A DNA stretch of 64,000 bases, taken from Tanypteryx hageni. Lineage: Eukaryota; Arthropoda; Insecta; Odonata; Petaluridae. The position numbers and the translations under genes are program-made. The stretch spans positions 60,886,907 through 60,950,906 of the forward strand of contig CM054115.1 in assembly GCA_028673005.1 (NCBI GenBank), given 5' to 3'. This document shows positions 12,101-25,889 of the stretch, piece by piece (position 1 is the stretch's first letter; each line of letters opens with the position of its first letter). Under the pieces are notes generated by a model that saw only the letters and a list, made by a program, of their open reading frames with translations, was not told the DNA's origin and made no database searches.

Positions 12101-15100
12101 TATTTTCATTAAAAGTTTTCTCTAAAGACTTGATCTGAGTATAATCATTTTTGATATGTTGCATTCGTTGCCTATTTTCGAGTCCATTGCTTTACGGCAG
12201 GTTGCGCTCGTATTTTAGGGTGGCATTTTCTTCAAGTGCTTACAGTTCTGACGTCAGCCAGCTACAGCAGCCGCTCTCGACAACTAGACTAGAAGGACCA
12301 ATCAAATTGTAAATCAAACAACCGTACTCTGCACGTGTAAAGGTCAAACACGTGGCTGAAATGATACCTTAACAGTTAAGGAATCATTTAAGCCGCAAAC
12401 ACAATCGCAGACTTCTACGGTCGCCGACAGAATTTCAACTTAAGATTTAAGCATCAGCAAGCAGAAGAGATAAGTTAAATATTAATTGTACACTTCTTAC
12501 GATTTATAACCGCCAGAAAAGGCTCAGCAACGTTTGTTAACAAAAGAATACTGCCGGAATTGTTTCGTACCAACAGGCAGCACCTTTCCACGTACGTTTT
12601 ACGAAATCTGACGCGACGCCATCCATTATCTTGACTGCTATATATTTTTCATGGGTAGAAATTTGGATAGTCTTAAGATCGAATTACCTTTATGCTATAA
12701 TAGAACGCAAATCAGACAACATCCATACATAACAGACTATTATGTATGAATTATGTATTATACAGCCAAAATGTATGCTACTAAAACTTCTCAATAAAAG
12801 AGCCATTTCACCAGCATGGAAGAATCGGGAGTATTGACGGAAAATATAAAAAAAAATTGTTACTCTGAATACGATGAAGTAAACAATATAACCATTCGAA
12901 CACCAGCTTGTATTTTAACGCGAAAAATTGAAGGCGTTCTCACGAGTCGTGGCTTGAGTAACACTTTACCTACAAACACATTCATGCTTAAAAACAAAGT
13001 AACACGGCGCGTTAGTTCGATGAGTTAGATACTCTAATTGACGAGTGCGCGTCTTATTATTTGTTTCGAAATACCGAGAGCAGCGTTTGTTCTAAAGACA
13101 AAAGTTTTGACGGATGCATGCTAAAAATTCCATAAGCTGCTCGGTGACGACTGTCAACTATCAGGGTTTTAAAGAACAAATCGAAAATTCAACGGAAAAG
13201 ATATTTACAGTATTAAACAAAATAACAAGTTATCCGATTGGAGATACCGATACCTTGGAAAACTCCATAATAAAAAGGAACACGTGCAGTAAACAAATTA
13301 CATGCGCGTTTTACTTCAGGTACTTTCTTCACAGATATTCCTTCTGAAATTAATACGCCGTTAAACTAGTTCGCGTAAGCGTTTTACTTATTATAAGTAC
13401 GTGTTTATTCCTAACAAATATCCATAACTCTTACACACCACATTTATCTGTGCATATTTAATAATAGTGATGTAACGATGCACCGGATATAACGATACAA
13501 TATTATAGAATTAGATAGAACTGCGTAAATACATTGTTTTTTTTCTCTAAGACGATTCGCAAAGACGGGGAAGATTACGATAATGACAGACATTGGTTGA
13601 CACAAACAGATTATTTTTTCTAAGGCTTAGTGCACTCGTTTATCTCTATGTGACCATAACTGATGAATGACGGCGTAGATTATCAGCGGCAGAAAATTAC
13701 TTTACTTTTTTACAAACGTTTAGCTACCGTATTCATTGTCTTAAATGAAGAATACTAATGATACACATGAAAAACATGAGAGGAAATGAAGGTTTTATAT
13801 AAGAAAACTATATCGTACTTAAACCCCTTCCACGTGCCATTATCGCTGCAATTTCCAACATTTATTTCATTTCTTACTTTCGATCATCTTCTGTCTCGAC
13901 CTTCAACGACCAAAGAACTGATATGAATATCATCTCCGAAGGTATTCGAATAATATTACGTCAGATGCGATGACCAAAACCTTAAGAATAGAAACAACGC
14001 CGCTGACAGAGTTTGACATAAGAGATAAAGAGGCATAATATTCTTATTTTACTTTAACTGCTCTGGGTATGAGTATTTTTATAGTGGGTCATGAAGAATT
14101 TTATGTCGTAAAAGTGCATTAAGTATTGTAGATCAAATGTCAAACTTTAGACTGCGATGTCTATTGGGATACTGTTGCAAACCACTCGATGAAAGATAAA
14201 ATAAGTGAAAATTTGTCAACTCACTGCAAAAAATGCAAAAACACTCTTGCAAAGATCAGATATTATGAGCCAATTGTTCTACGTTTTTGTAATCTTAAGC
14301 CTTGTCATTAAACTTGGAAAAAAAATCTGGCCTACCGCGATTGAAACGATTATTACCATGTTTCGATAGCAAACACCAATACACATTTTTATATAAAAAT
14401 GAAATTTAAAACTCGCCGTGTTACTCTTCGCATTATGGAATTTTTATCGTAGAACGTTATCATTATTTGCATTAAATGGTTTCAAATAAAATGTCGCAAT
14501 AAACTCCTAGCTACATAATATAGAAATGGTTTTTTCATTAACTAAATAAAAATGAGATATGCCAAGCTTAAGTAAATCTTGATCGAGCCCGAAACAATTT
14601 TCAGACTTTTTTAAAAATGGAATCATGGCATTCTCCCCACGCACTGGGGCACCGGAACTTTGCAACTGTTGGAGCATCGACGAAAGTGACGCAACTTGAT
14701 TCGTGTCCAATCCATCGGGGAGATGCGAGAGAGAGGTAAAACAATGGTAGGGGGCAAGACCCGATTACAGTGGAGGAAAGACACAAATGATAGATACCCC
14801 TGGACCTTTTGCCCTCACGATATCGGATGAGCCAACCGATAGAAAGTGAGCATGGTGAAACAGCACCCTCTGGACAATCACGCGTGAATGCGTTCCACGC
14901 AGGAGAGCCACACATCCCCATTCCTTCTCCCCAAAGGAGATTAAATGATCCAACCGATAAATGTGGAAGAAAGCAGTACGGCCCAACGGCAATTCTAAGC
15001 TACGAGTTACCGAAAATGACCGATTCTGAAAGTTGGAGCCAATTTAACCCTAGAATGCATACGGGGTGCTAGAACACTCCGAGCAAATATTTTTTATACC

Positions 15101-18100
15101 TAAATATATGCTTTACTATTAAAAATTATTACGAACCTATTTCTTTGACTATACAAGCGATTTTATATAAAACCATGAATTCGTGAAATGATCACAACTT
15201 GGGGTGCATGAAATAATGACTGCCAAAAACAGGCATGCATTCTAGAGCTACACATCTCTCAACAAAAACGTTGTAACATACCGTGCGTTGATTTCCGTAG
15301 CTATATATCAGTGGTTTCCAACATTTTCGTTGGCGCGGCACCCTTTCAAAGATAAACAGAATTTCGCGGCATCCTCACCTTGAAACAAATTTGTATATTT
15401 ATACATGCAGGTGGTTTCACTACGCTTGCATGCATTAATTTGTTTGTACTAAACCATCGTCAATTAATCGAAGGAAAGATGACCTAACAATATTTTCAAA
15501 TCTATTATTTAACGATGTTTTCTGCGGCACCCTTAACATTCAAGTACAACGACCAGACCGGGAACCAATGCTACGAAACGTGACTACTAACGCGCATTTA
15601 TTGCTATGAAGCAAAAATTTAAACGATTTCGTCGCGTGTGGAACGTCGAATCCATCAATAATTCGAATCTCTAGAGACGCTACGAGATGCAACACACTGA
15701 CCAGCTTAAGAAGGCCGCTCCACCTTGAAAAGATGATTTTTTCGGTCTTAAAAAAATAACGACGGTGGGGAGAAGTATGGGCCGAGATCTCGTCCTTCGC
15801 CAGTAGTCCGGTATTGCGACATTTAAACGACCTTACCGCAGCGGCGACATTCGTCGCCACCTCTTACCACTCCCACAACACTAAATCCACCCGCCTCCGA
15901 GAAAGCATGAGAAATCGCTAAAGCTCCCGTATTGGCAAATGACATGGGATTACGAAATGAATTCTCCCACGATGCCGGTTACGGAAAGGAAGTCAATATT
16001 ATCCCAGTCGAGGACATCGTTGATATTACGGTAGTTGGCAAATTACGAGTGGGGAATGATGTCGTCTTTGACCGAATGGTAGATCCAACGCGTTGCCAAC
16101 GAATCTCAGTCCGTGGCGAAACGTAAACTTTCTCAATGAATCTGTATCGTCTTTTAAATATTTTATCCACTAAAAGTCATTTGAGGATGAGACGAGCGAT
16201 CTTCATTAACAGTTCCTTTTGTTCACTTCTGCAAGCTCTATGGATTCTGATTTTAAAATAAAAGGAAAGTTTAGAGACCAAGGTTAAAGGACGGATAACG
16301 TCACAGGAAAACGCTTCCAATGCTATTCCACGGTTATTACGTCGTCACGGAGTTTTTTGCGTTTAAATACTTAAATGAATGTGCAATAAAATCTGTAATT
16401 CAATAGCGTGGCTAGCCATATTGATGAATTGCACAACCATACATGCTCGACTATTTTTAAAGATTTTGTACTGCGTATTCTCATTGTTTTCAGACGGAAA
16501 ATACCGCGAACAAGGCAGCGGACATTTATCGTTCGTTCCCGTATTATGGGCCTTCATCCTCTAGGTTGCGGTGCTGCAGTTTATATATATTCAATATATA
16601 TTATATTTCATATAAAAATTTGTGGTTTTAACTAAAATTTCAAGAAAAGCCAATTTGATGAGAGGATTTCCACAAAGTATTAGATCACAGCAATGTCAGT
16701 CCTTTACAATCTATAATAGCCTCATTCCGAACCGAATAAAATGAACTTGAATAATAATTGTTTACCTGTAATATAACTGATCATTTTTAATAGAGCAAAT
16801 TAGCATTTTCATGATTATAATGAACAAAATGTCGAAAATGTTACTTAAATGTCATGTTCCAAGTCGACACCGAACATTATATCTTATAGATTAAATTTAT
16901 GTTTGCCGGGACTTAAGCATAAGGCGTATCCCTGATTAAGGTATACAACTCCATTTATAACCCAATTTCTTATTTCGCAAAATAAGTCCAAAAAAGACGT
17001 ATAAACCAGCACCTACCAAAACATGAAGGATCTAAATGTATAGAAAGATACATTTAATCTAACATATGAAATGAATAGTTGTTACAATCTTACAAAAAGA
17101 CGGGTATGCTGATTCTGAACTGAAGCGTCACCGCAGAGCTGAAAGATTTGCATAAGCAAAAGGATAAAACGAAAAATTCGGGTGACAACAATTATTAAAA
17201 ACTATTGCAATTTTAATAGATGATAATAGGTTGGTGCGTATTGAATTAAATCACTAAATGAATGATGCCCAAAATGAGCGATATAGATACTTGAACTTAA
17301 GAAATACACAAATTCATGCTTTCGATATTCTACTAAGTAAATCAGATATATCCTTATCAAAATGTTTCAAATACGAGCGGAATTACCTGTTGGACATCAA
17401 CGGGACTTTGTAGTGTGATTAAAATATAACTTCCGAGGTGTGTGTGCGCGTGAATAATTCATTATGTCGTCGTTACTGATTATTGTACGTTTCGAATAAA
17501 TGTAATTGTTTGATTAATTAATAAATTCCTGACAATCATTTGAATTCTCCCAGAAAATTAAGCACTTGAAATTGATTACATTCTGGCATCAATATACGAC
17601 TTGATTTGCCACTCTTTGGCTTCATTATTCTTCCTCTTCGTATGTTTACTGAATAATAATATTCTGCAATTATTAAAGTTGCAATCTATTAAGTTTGACA
17701 TTGCGCGAAGCGAATAACACAAATCTTTCGTCTATTTGAAGGCTTAATATAGGCTAATTTATCGGAGGCAGCAATGAGGTTCGCCTTGGCAACACCCGGA
17801 AAGAGTACGAAAAAGCCATAAAATTTCGAAAAGAAATGCGTGTTTCTGACAAATTCTTCCGTGTAACATCTAAACTTCGCAAGAATAAGATATTTTATAG
17901 TTTTAGCCATCGAATAAAACAAAAATGGATAAATTCGGTCCATATTTACATATTTTAATGAATGACGGAAATAAACCTCGCATCTTGAAAATCGAAAATC
18001 CCGTGTAAACTTATGGGAAAATATAATTGTCTCCCGGAGTCGAATCCGGGACTTTTTCCGGGATGTTTGATTTTTTCAAGGCCACCTCATGGGGATTTAA

Positions 18101-18390
18101 CGATTGTGAAATTTACAGGTCTTAATTCTATTGGGAAATGTCCAAAAATACCGGGACAGACAGACGGACACTTGAGAATTATTATATAAGGATTCTAGGT
18201 GGTTATAAAACAATCTGAGGATTTTTAAATATGAGCATATTTACATAAGAATATCATGGAAATAATGACTGGGCATAAAAATATATACGATAATGAAAGT
18301 GGATAATATCATTATATAAAGACGATAAAATACGACGGCAAATAGAATGGGCGATTTTTCGTGCGGAAGTATTGTGAAAAACTTGGATAT
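9121..18390. other. long intergenic or intronic stretch, no gene recognised
   Basis: No exon was recognised. Downstream exons of the SLC5-type gene on the minus strand (first coding exon at 18799-19073) would be expected on this side, but I could not find the conserved SLC5 second-exon motifs by reading. At 15307 a hAT-like terminus (cagtggtttccaacattttc) begins a patch with 'gcggcaccct' twice (15345, 15524), probably an old hAT MITE. A T-arm-like palindrome lies at 18031-18050. Confidence 0.35.
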
Positions 18391-18392
18391 AC

Positions 18393-18495
18393 ACCAGGAA
18401 TAGCTATGAATCATGCTAAGAATCTGCAGCGACCGGAAATCGAACTTATACTTGTCGAGTTCGATTCCCGGTCTCTCCTGGTTTATAGCTATTCT
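18393..18495. repeat. imperfect palindrome with tRNA T-arm-like sequence
   Basis: The segments gaccggaaatcgaact (18431-18446) and agttcgattcccggtc (18458-18473) are inverted copies with one mismatch, and each reads as a tRNA T arm. An outer pair, accagga and tcctggt, adds a second level of dyad symmetry. It resembles the tRNA-SINE palindrome at 25768-25889 in design but not in sequence. Confidence 0.45.
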
Positions 18496-18798
18496 TACTT
18501 TACAGCATATGCCTGTTTAAAAAAACATTAAATTGATCTATACACAATGAAAAAATCGCCACTATAACAAGAATACTAAGTGCGAAGTAAAATGAAATAG
18601 GCGGACTTGCTCAATCCTTAAAACCAATGTCATATCCACTACAAAGACCTGATTGATAGTAATTATAACCAGAAATTGAACATTTGTGCAGTTTAAAATA
18701 TTTTCTTTGGCAAGCATGGAGACGAATGGGGGTCACACCGCTAATGCTATTCTATAAAACCCTAGAATAAAAATATAGTAATTACATATAAGTATTAC

Positions 18799-19093
18799 CT
18801 GGCAACCAATGACATTGCCACTGGAAAGGGTTTCAAGTCACGACTTCCTCCCGTCAAATACTCCAACCCTTTTGAAGCTCTTCGCAATGGGTCAGTATCA
18901 TCCGATCCGGGAACATCTTCAATTTTCTTTTTTTCGAAAAACCCATAATATACACCGATAGCCGTAGAAATCATCAACATAGCCGAGAAAACACAATAGT
19001 CGACCCAGGAAAATTTAAAAATCTCCGTCATGTCTTCATACGATGAATTAGTAGTTGGTACAGATGAATCCATGTTTATATCTGGATTTTCGA
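18799..19093 (-). CDS. first coding exon of an SLC5-family sodium-coupled transporter (monocarboxylate/multivitamin type)
   Basis: The coding part runs from ATG at 19073 down to 18799 (91 codons plus two bases) and ends at a clean splice donor, GCCAG|GTAAT. The exon opens at 19093 after a pyrimidine-rich acceptor, TATTTTCAG, leaving 20 nt of 5' UTR. The protein starts with a short hydrophilic tail, then FSWVDYCVFSAMLMISTAIG, the first membrane helix of SLC5 transporters, and ends with EYLTGG...DLKPFPVAMSLVA, the conserved loop entering helix 2. Family members import monocarboxylates, vitamins or iodide across the plasma membrane with sodium. The stretch KKKIEDVPGSDDTDPLRRAS is a charged insert in the first loop. 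The rest of the gene must lie at lower coordinates or outside the window. The substrate cannot be told from one exon. Confidence 0.85.
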
Positions 19094-21132
19094 CTGAAAA
19101 TATAAAAAATGGATAAAATTAAGGATAAGCAAACAGTCACGGATGTTTTTAATTGCTTTTTCCAAAGCTTTCGAAACGCTAGTATTGGCATTGACTGCAT
19201 ATAAATGAGAGCTTATGAAAACTGCTCAGAAGGTTTTTTTTTCTTGGATTGCGAACCAAAAATTTTGAAAAGCACTACACAAGTGTTACTGATGTCTCTT
19301 ATATATAAATATTTTAAATGCTATGGAATATTAAAATAAAATTTTGCTATCGAAAAAAATAACGCATTGATTACGGAAATATTTCTTTCTTTCAATAGCG
19401 AGTTTTCTATGCAAATCGTGGATTAATTTAGGTTACAACGATCTTTCTTAGATTAGCTAATCAAAAAGAAAGGGATATAATATTCGAAAGCAATTTATAA
19501 ACCCCTTCTATTTCATAGCGCATATAGGTTATTTTGCCGGTAATCCACAAAATAACTTTTTGCTGATAATACTACTGCAGAACTTAAGCTTGCGTCACAC
19601 TGAAAAAAACTTTTTAATCTTGAATAAACTGTGGTATAATTACATTCGAAAGCTAACTAGCATCGGCAGAAAGGTACAGCAATACAGAGAACATTTACAA
19701 AAGCATCAAAAATTAAAAAATGATTGATTTTAGCGCGAAAGATGATTTAACGTGATGAACCGGTCGTTTCCAATTTAAAACATATATTCCTCATCACAGA
19801 ATGTATGACAGGAAAAACAAAAATGCAACAGATCCAAATAATTGTATCACAATTTCCGAATAATAAGGTAGAGGTGAAGATTAAAGAGATAGTATTGTTA
19901 TATTCGGGAATAATATTTCTTCCGATAACATTATTTTTTATATTTTCCAAAACATGTATTTATTTACATAAAATACACGACGGCACAACTATGCATACTT
20001 CATTTTTAATAAATATATATAGCTCATTACGTTGATAGATTTTTTCTGACTGCACTGTTTAGCCAGACATATTTAATCCTTTCCTTATAACATCGCTAAT
20101 AACGAATTAAACATATGTAATTAATTTTCGGAGTTCTTTCGTACTTAACAATACATTGAAACACTAATCGAATATAAACAAAAAAGAAATGAAAAAATTC
20201 CATGTCTAATCCACACCTCGGAATATAAAATCAATTAGATTGAAATGATTTTAAAATTATTCGAATTTGTAAACAAACGATTGCATCTCATTTGCTAAAC
20301 GTTAATAAACATATTAGCTTCTTGAAAACAGTAACACAGTAACCTGTCTCCATTCTTAGTTATTTCTGTAGGCATCAATCACTATACGCTAAACAGTTCC
20401 AATCCTGGCTGAATTAAATTATTCATTGCATGTTTCGATGGCAAAAGAACAACCTTCACGATACATCAATCAGTTCAGCGTCGTAATTAGCAATAAAATT
20501 CCCGGCCTTCGTCCATAACTTGCATTAAAGCTAAAACACCTTACTTGAGACCGAAGACTAGAACGCAAAAGCCTAAAATCAGTACGCTAAAACAAATAGG
20601 ACAATATTTTTACTGATAACTGATCATAATAAGATAAATCAAGACAGAAATAGACAATGCACTATAAAATATAATACTCAGGGGATTACAAATGAGAATA
20701 AGTAGAAAATAGACTTAGTAATCAATATTATAATTACACCTCTAAATGAATAAATGCTAATCTCAAAAAATGCCATATCCGACTTACTTCATATAAATCA
20801 ATCAATCAGAATAAAAATTTACATAAAATTCAGTTGCCAATTTTAATGTAACTGGCGCGATACACAGTGAAATTGTAAAAATAATTTAACGAAACCGAAC
20901 ACTAAAGATCGGCAACTCGCGCATGACAAGGTTAACCGTATTTTTACCACATAATAAATCATTTTTTATAAAACACCCAACTACGTCAGTCTTATCGGCA
21001 ATAAAGTTCACGACATTTAAAACACAAAAAAAAGTTGCGTGCTGTTTACTGCAGGTAAATCAAAACTATACATCAAATACCACATTAAAAACAGAGCTCC
21101 TAATTTCGTGAGGCATGGAGAGTAAAACTTAC
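19094..21132 (-). other. probable first intron of the SLC5-type gene
   Basis: If the donor at 21132 belongs to the same transcript, this is its intron, ending at the acceptor before 19093. It is AT-rich and has no recognisable exon. Confidence 0.35.
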
Positions 21133-21330
21133 CTCCAGATTTATCAGTCAAAATAACTTTTTTGATTATATTTAAAAGCGAAATAACATTCCAAAACGAT
21201 TGAAACTTCTGCTAGCTTGATGTTTTTTTAACCATTTCTACTTGCACGGTAGAAACGCGACTATTAAATGCAGTTGCCTTCCCAGACAATCAACCACATT
21301 GATACACAACAGCAGACTGAATCTAAAAAA
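21133..21330 (-). other. candidate non-coding first exon of the SLC5-type gene
   Basis: On the minus strand the sequence AATCTGGAG|GTAAGTTTT gives a near-perfect donor at 21133/21132, upstream of the SLC5 coding exon and with no competing gene. The left limit (transcription start) is not determined; the end given is only a guess. No ATG-initiated frame of note runs through it. RNA data would decide. Confidence 0.3.
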
Positions 21331-22059
21331 CAATTGAAAGACAATATATAGAAAATTCTTACGAATGAGAATTATGGCGCTACTACCTCTCTTTCATGCG
21401 AAATATGAAAATATTTTCAGCTAGTAATTGCCGCCATATTTAACGAAAATAGCGAAAACTACAGGTAATTTTCGTAAAAGCACATGAAAAAGCAAATGTT
21501 ACATAGTGTTTGTAATACATATACTGGATTCAATTTATAAAAAAGAAGTTTAAATAAATTGAAATACGTACATTACATAATAATGGACACGCGTTTTGAA
21601 TCTTCAGCAAGTTACCATTTAAAATCATCAAATAGCCACCTAATAATAATAATTTTATTTTGTCCAAAGAACATACAGTTGTATAGTTTATGCAATGTAG
21701 AATCCAGACATTGAGCGAGGGAAAATGAAAACTTCGGGGGTATATTTTGAATAAACATTAGTTTGAAATTTGAACTACATAAATAGTTTTTAATTATTGT
21801 TATATAATAATTAGGTACATTAAATTAAAATCTCATTGTAGCAGGTATTATTTAATTATAAATCTTACATGACATTTCAACAGCCTGACTACCACTTGAA
21901 AAGTCTTTGAAATGCATAATATGCGAATATCAAAAATTATTAATTCACATAGTAAGTATAACTCACAGAATTGAATGTCTCATTCTATAAGTAAACGCTT
22001 TAAATTAACCTGAGTCACCATTTTTTCTTAGCATATGTGTCGATATTTTCATCTATTAA

Positions 22060-22230
22060 TGTAGTTGACAACTCATTGGGCCCCATGATGGTAAGTTTCA
22101 TGCAGTCCTACAGAGTTTCCTGGCCCATTCTATTTCTTAACTTCATCATTAGTCTATTCATTATGCTGAATGAACGTTCATCACTCACTATAGACATCAG
22201 AATGCAACATAGCTTTACTCACAAAATCTT
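22060..22230 (-). pseudogene. hAT transposase C-terminal dimerisation domain, decayed
   Basis: Read on the minus strand it gives LMSIVSDERSFSIMNRLMMK, then LRNRMGQETL, a stop (TAG), DCMKLTIMGPNELSTT. This is the hAT C-family dimerisation motif, where the usual form is S-x-x-x-E-R-x-F-S-x-x-x-x-I-x-x-x-x-R-N-x-M. The in-frame stop and the lack of a readable upstream catalytic region show it is dead. Confidence 0.7.
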
Positions 22231-22299
22231 CAGTTCTGCATATCCTATATTGAATTTTAAAATTAATTCCAAAAGGTTCGTCTTATTGTCTTAGCATTC

Positions 22300-24678
22300 A
22301 GCTTTGATTGCGTACTTGAATGAATATCATTCCACAATGCTTTCAATTTGTGATTAGTCAAAATTAACACTTGATGTCTCTTTAAACAAATTATCATCAT
22401 ATTCTCTATTTAAGGGACCTATAACATTTCTTAATATTAAATAAAATTCTAATTATTATTTCCCCTGGGGTAATTTTATTCCACAGGAGGATGAAAATCC
22501 TTGGATTCAACACTGCACATATGTGATCTATTCACCAGCTGTGGCTGGTGTAGAGTGTTAAACATCTGTTTTATTTGCTGAATTATTCCATTGAGATTAT
22601 TTTTTTCTCATAGATTTTGCAAGGCTAATCATTTTTAAACATGCACTTCTTCTCCATGTTGTGCTACTTAAGCTAAGAGACAATGATTTTTGGTTGACAA
22701 GACATGTTATGTAGGAAATAAAGCACACTGAATAGTAACATAAGTAAGACATCACCCCAGATGATTCATCAGTAAAAATCCTGCTTGAGCAGGTCATGTC
22801 TCCTAGACAATGCCATTAGTATATTGCTTCATAATACATTGGTAAATAAACCTTCAATTATGTCATTCAAAAAGTATAAGAAATGGTCCTTTAATGGTAG
22901 CACCAGGCAATAAAAAAAATAAACATCACATTTGTATAAATCGTAGGTGTAAATTTGCTTCCAGAACTAAAAATATTTAAGACTTTCCAAACTCACCTCT
23001 GCATTGAATCATAAAGGGTAAATGTAATCATGAAGACCTATTTGCATTATTTACATTTTTTAGTCATTCTGAGATAAGGCAAACTTTTAAATCTGTATTA
23101 AATTACTAAAGTGCTAGGATGACATCTGCAATAAATATATTACTGAAAACTACAATATTTAAATTCATTACAAGCAAGTCAAATAACTATTTCCTGATAA
23201 TTTAAACAAAATACAGTTTATTATCTTTATTCTTGGGTTAAGAAAATATTAATGAATCTTTTTGGTTTATCATAGATAACTTAATCCAAGCATGATCAAA
23301 AATTAACAATGCAGTTACTCCAATGGTAAATTTTATAAAATATCTTTTATATTTTACCTCGATAGGCTGTTCCAGTATCCTTGGAAGGATCGAAATTGAG
23401 CCAAAATTCAAATTTTGTTTATTTTATATTTAAGTCCACCTTTATTATATTTAAATTTAATTACTCATTGATATTATTATGCAGTAAAATAATCAAAGTA
23501 TTTCCAAATTTGAAATAGCAGCAACTTTTTTTGCTTCATAATTTTGTCATAAATTAATATACATACACTTGAGTCAACGAACCATGGCTGAAGTTTAGTC
23601 AAGGGGGAAATAACACATTTCTGCACTTGTCTATGTTAAAGCTGAGTTCAGCAACAATTGTCTCCATGGCAACACTCAAATAAAAAGTGGTTTAAAATAC
23701 CAAAAACGCTCTTGTTTACAAGAAATTCAAGTAAATACAATTGATTATCAAAATTCTGTGATAAGAATTAGAATCTACATTCTTTTATCATTAGAATTTT
23801 ACAAACCCTACTCCATCACAAATCTAAGATATTTTAAAGTTCCAAAGAAAAATCTCTGCATGATAGATTTGAAACTTCATATTTAAATCAAATAGGAAAA
23901 GGACATTCCTGGAATAGGAACTGATACTTTAATCTTCACCAAATAAAATATGGCCTTGAGATTGGCCCTGGTAGCATGATGCAAAAGTTGTCAGTGGGGG
24001 ATGGGCACTGATATGACCATTACATAATGGTATGTTTCCTTCGAAAACCAGCCTAAAAATGGATATAAAAATTAAATAATTACAAACCACTTATATAGAC
24101 AATGCCCAAATGGCCAATCTGTATTTAAAATATACAAAACCCATTGAAGGGTGAGTAGACTGGAGCAAACAAATCAAGCAGAGATAGGGTTGGAGTACTA
24201 AGTGCGCAGGAGGTAGATCCCTCTAATCACCTATATTTATAAAGTATTTTCTAATTTCTTCTCAAAAAAATTGCCATGTGATTAATGGAACTTTTATTAC
24301 CATTTAATCATGGGAAAAGTTACCTAAGTTATTATTATCACTTTCTGAGTTCAGTAGTGATAATTGCATTGTACAATCTGAGTACAACCCCTGAGAGTAG
24401 TTTTTTGCTTTTCAGTACATCTATATATAAGTTGGTAGGTTAAAAAGTAATTTTTATATAGTTTTATTAATGTTTTTCATTAATTGCCAAATTTATATTA
24501 ACAAATAGGTTTTCTCTTACTTAGAAATCCTAACTAGATATTTCCATATTCATCCAAGTCTAATAAAATGAGAACAGTTATTGTTGGCAAGCAGAGAAAG
24601 CCTGAAATAGTTGCTAAGATGGGATTGAACTAAAGATGAATTGAACAATCTACTTTTAAACGACAAAAAAATCAGGTA
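22300..24678. other. AT-rich DNA, no gene recognised
   Basis: Nothing recognisable by reading. Parts next to 22300 may be the eroded remainder of the hAT element whose C-terminus lies at 22060-22230. Confidence 0.35.
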
Positions 24679-25560
24679 ATGTGCTTTTCCTCTCCTAGGC
24701 AATCCCTCAACATTTGTATCTCTAACTATAATATGCTAGTTCGTATTGAAGAGTTTAAATTTCTTGGACTGCACATTGATCCTAATTTAAATTGGAGTAA
24801 TCATATTGACCATCTGTTGAGAAAACTGAATTTCACTTATTATCTTACTTGCACTCTTAAAAATAGTGTTAATGTTCTTGTCATGTTAATTTTCTATGCT
24901 CATTTCTACTCCCATGTCAGCTATGCAGTAATCTTCTAGAGCTCCTCTCCCAGACTAATCGTAAGAGAAATTTTTAAAATAAAAAAATATAATTCGTGTA
25001 ATAACAGGCAATAGTTATACAGTCAGTAATCATCCAATTTTCAGACAGTTGGGCATTTTAACATATTCTCCTTAATCCTATATACAAAAAAATCTCAAAC
25101 AGTTAAAAACCATATGATTCATAGCCACCAGACCAGAATAAAAGATGACCTTCATGTATCATTTAACCATTCAAAAGCAATTTGTAAGGGCCCAGAAGCC
25201 ATGAGAATAAAATATTTTAATGCTCTACCTAGCAGTTTGAAAAAATGGACAATGTCAACCATTTTAAAAGAAAACTTTTCAAATTTCTAGAAGACAAATG
25301 CTTTTACAGTGTAAATGAATACAATATAAAATTTGTTGTAAACCTTTTAATCTCACATATTTCATAAATATTTTTGTTGGATATATGTACTTTTATATTT
25401 TAATTTGTAATGCATTCATGATTTGATTCAAGTAGGATTAATTTGCTATGATTTTAATTCTTGGTATGTCCTATATAACAAAATAATTTAAAAAATATGT
25501 ATAAATAAATCGTATGATCAGCAGACTAATAAATATTATTATTATTATGGAAAGCTTTAT
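24679..25560 (+). pseudogene. CR1/Jockey-like LINE, 3' part
   Basis: The frame from 24679 to 24939 encodes the post-RT region EEFKFLGLHIDPNLNWSNHI and a following HFYSHVSYAVIF. This corresponds to the conserved K-x-L-G-x-x-I-D...L-x-W-x-x-H-I and Y-G-x-x-x-W segments of CR1/Jockey elements. After a stop, later pieces (for example GPEAMRIKYFNALPSSLKKW, 25188-25250) continue the C-terminus. The fragment ends in a tattattattatt microsatellite tail near 25538-25550, as CR1-like LINEs often do. The minus-strand fragment at 27028-28090 carries the same LGLHIDP-L-WSNH motif and is a second copy of the same family. Confidence 0.75.
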
Positions 25561-25616
25561 AAAACAAGTGTTAAACATTACTTAATGTGAAAATTTCTAC
25601 TTAGCATTAATATACC

Positions 25617-25767
25617 GTATATACTCATGTATAGGTCGATCTCGTATAGGTTGACCCCTGACTTTTTCATAAAGTTTTTGTTTTTTCGTATACCTCATGT
25701 ATAAATTGATGGAATGATATGATCCGAAGATCCTATGCAGACAGGCATAAGCTGTGAAAGTTGGAAC
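25617..25767 (+). repeat. repeat with taccgtatatactcatgtat end
   Basis: The sequence opens with taccgtatatactcatgtat and holds further variants of the phrase (tacctcatgtataaattga near 25689 and tacctcatgtataagtcga near 25889). It resembles the end of the transposon at 2593. It is interrupted by the palindromic SINE insertion that follows. Confidence 0.4.
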
Positions 25768-25889
25768 AATTTTTGAAACGAGAAAAAAGTCTGCTATGAC
25801 CGGGAATTGAACCCGGGTCTTCCACTTGCAAGTGGAAGACCCGGGTTCAATTCCCGGTCATAGCAGACTTTTTTCTCGTTTCAAAAATT
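25768..25889. repeat. 122-bp perfect palindrome of two half tRNA-SINE copies
   Basis: The arms 25768-25828 and 25829-25889 are exact reverse complements with no spacer. Each arm equals the tRNA 3' half, T arm and trailer of the SINE present whole at 33806-33941. The centre lies at the anticodon arm (cacttg|caagtg). No tRNA can be formed. It could be a head-to-head retroposed dimer, a replication template switch or a chimeric read/assembly fold-back. Confidence 0.9.

Noticed and set aside
14601..15072. Overlapping open frames on both strands near 14.6-15.1 kb
   Set aside because: No splice sites, domains or homology recognised. Likely chance frames in a less AT-rich patch.
22037..22294. Plus-strand small gene
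   Set aside because: The opposite strand reads as a hAT dimerisation domain.
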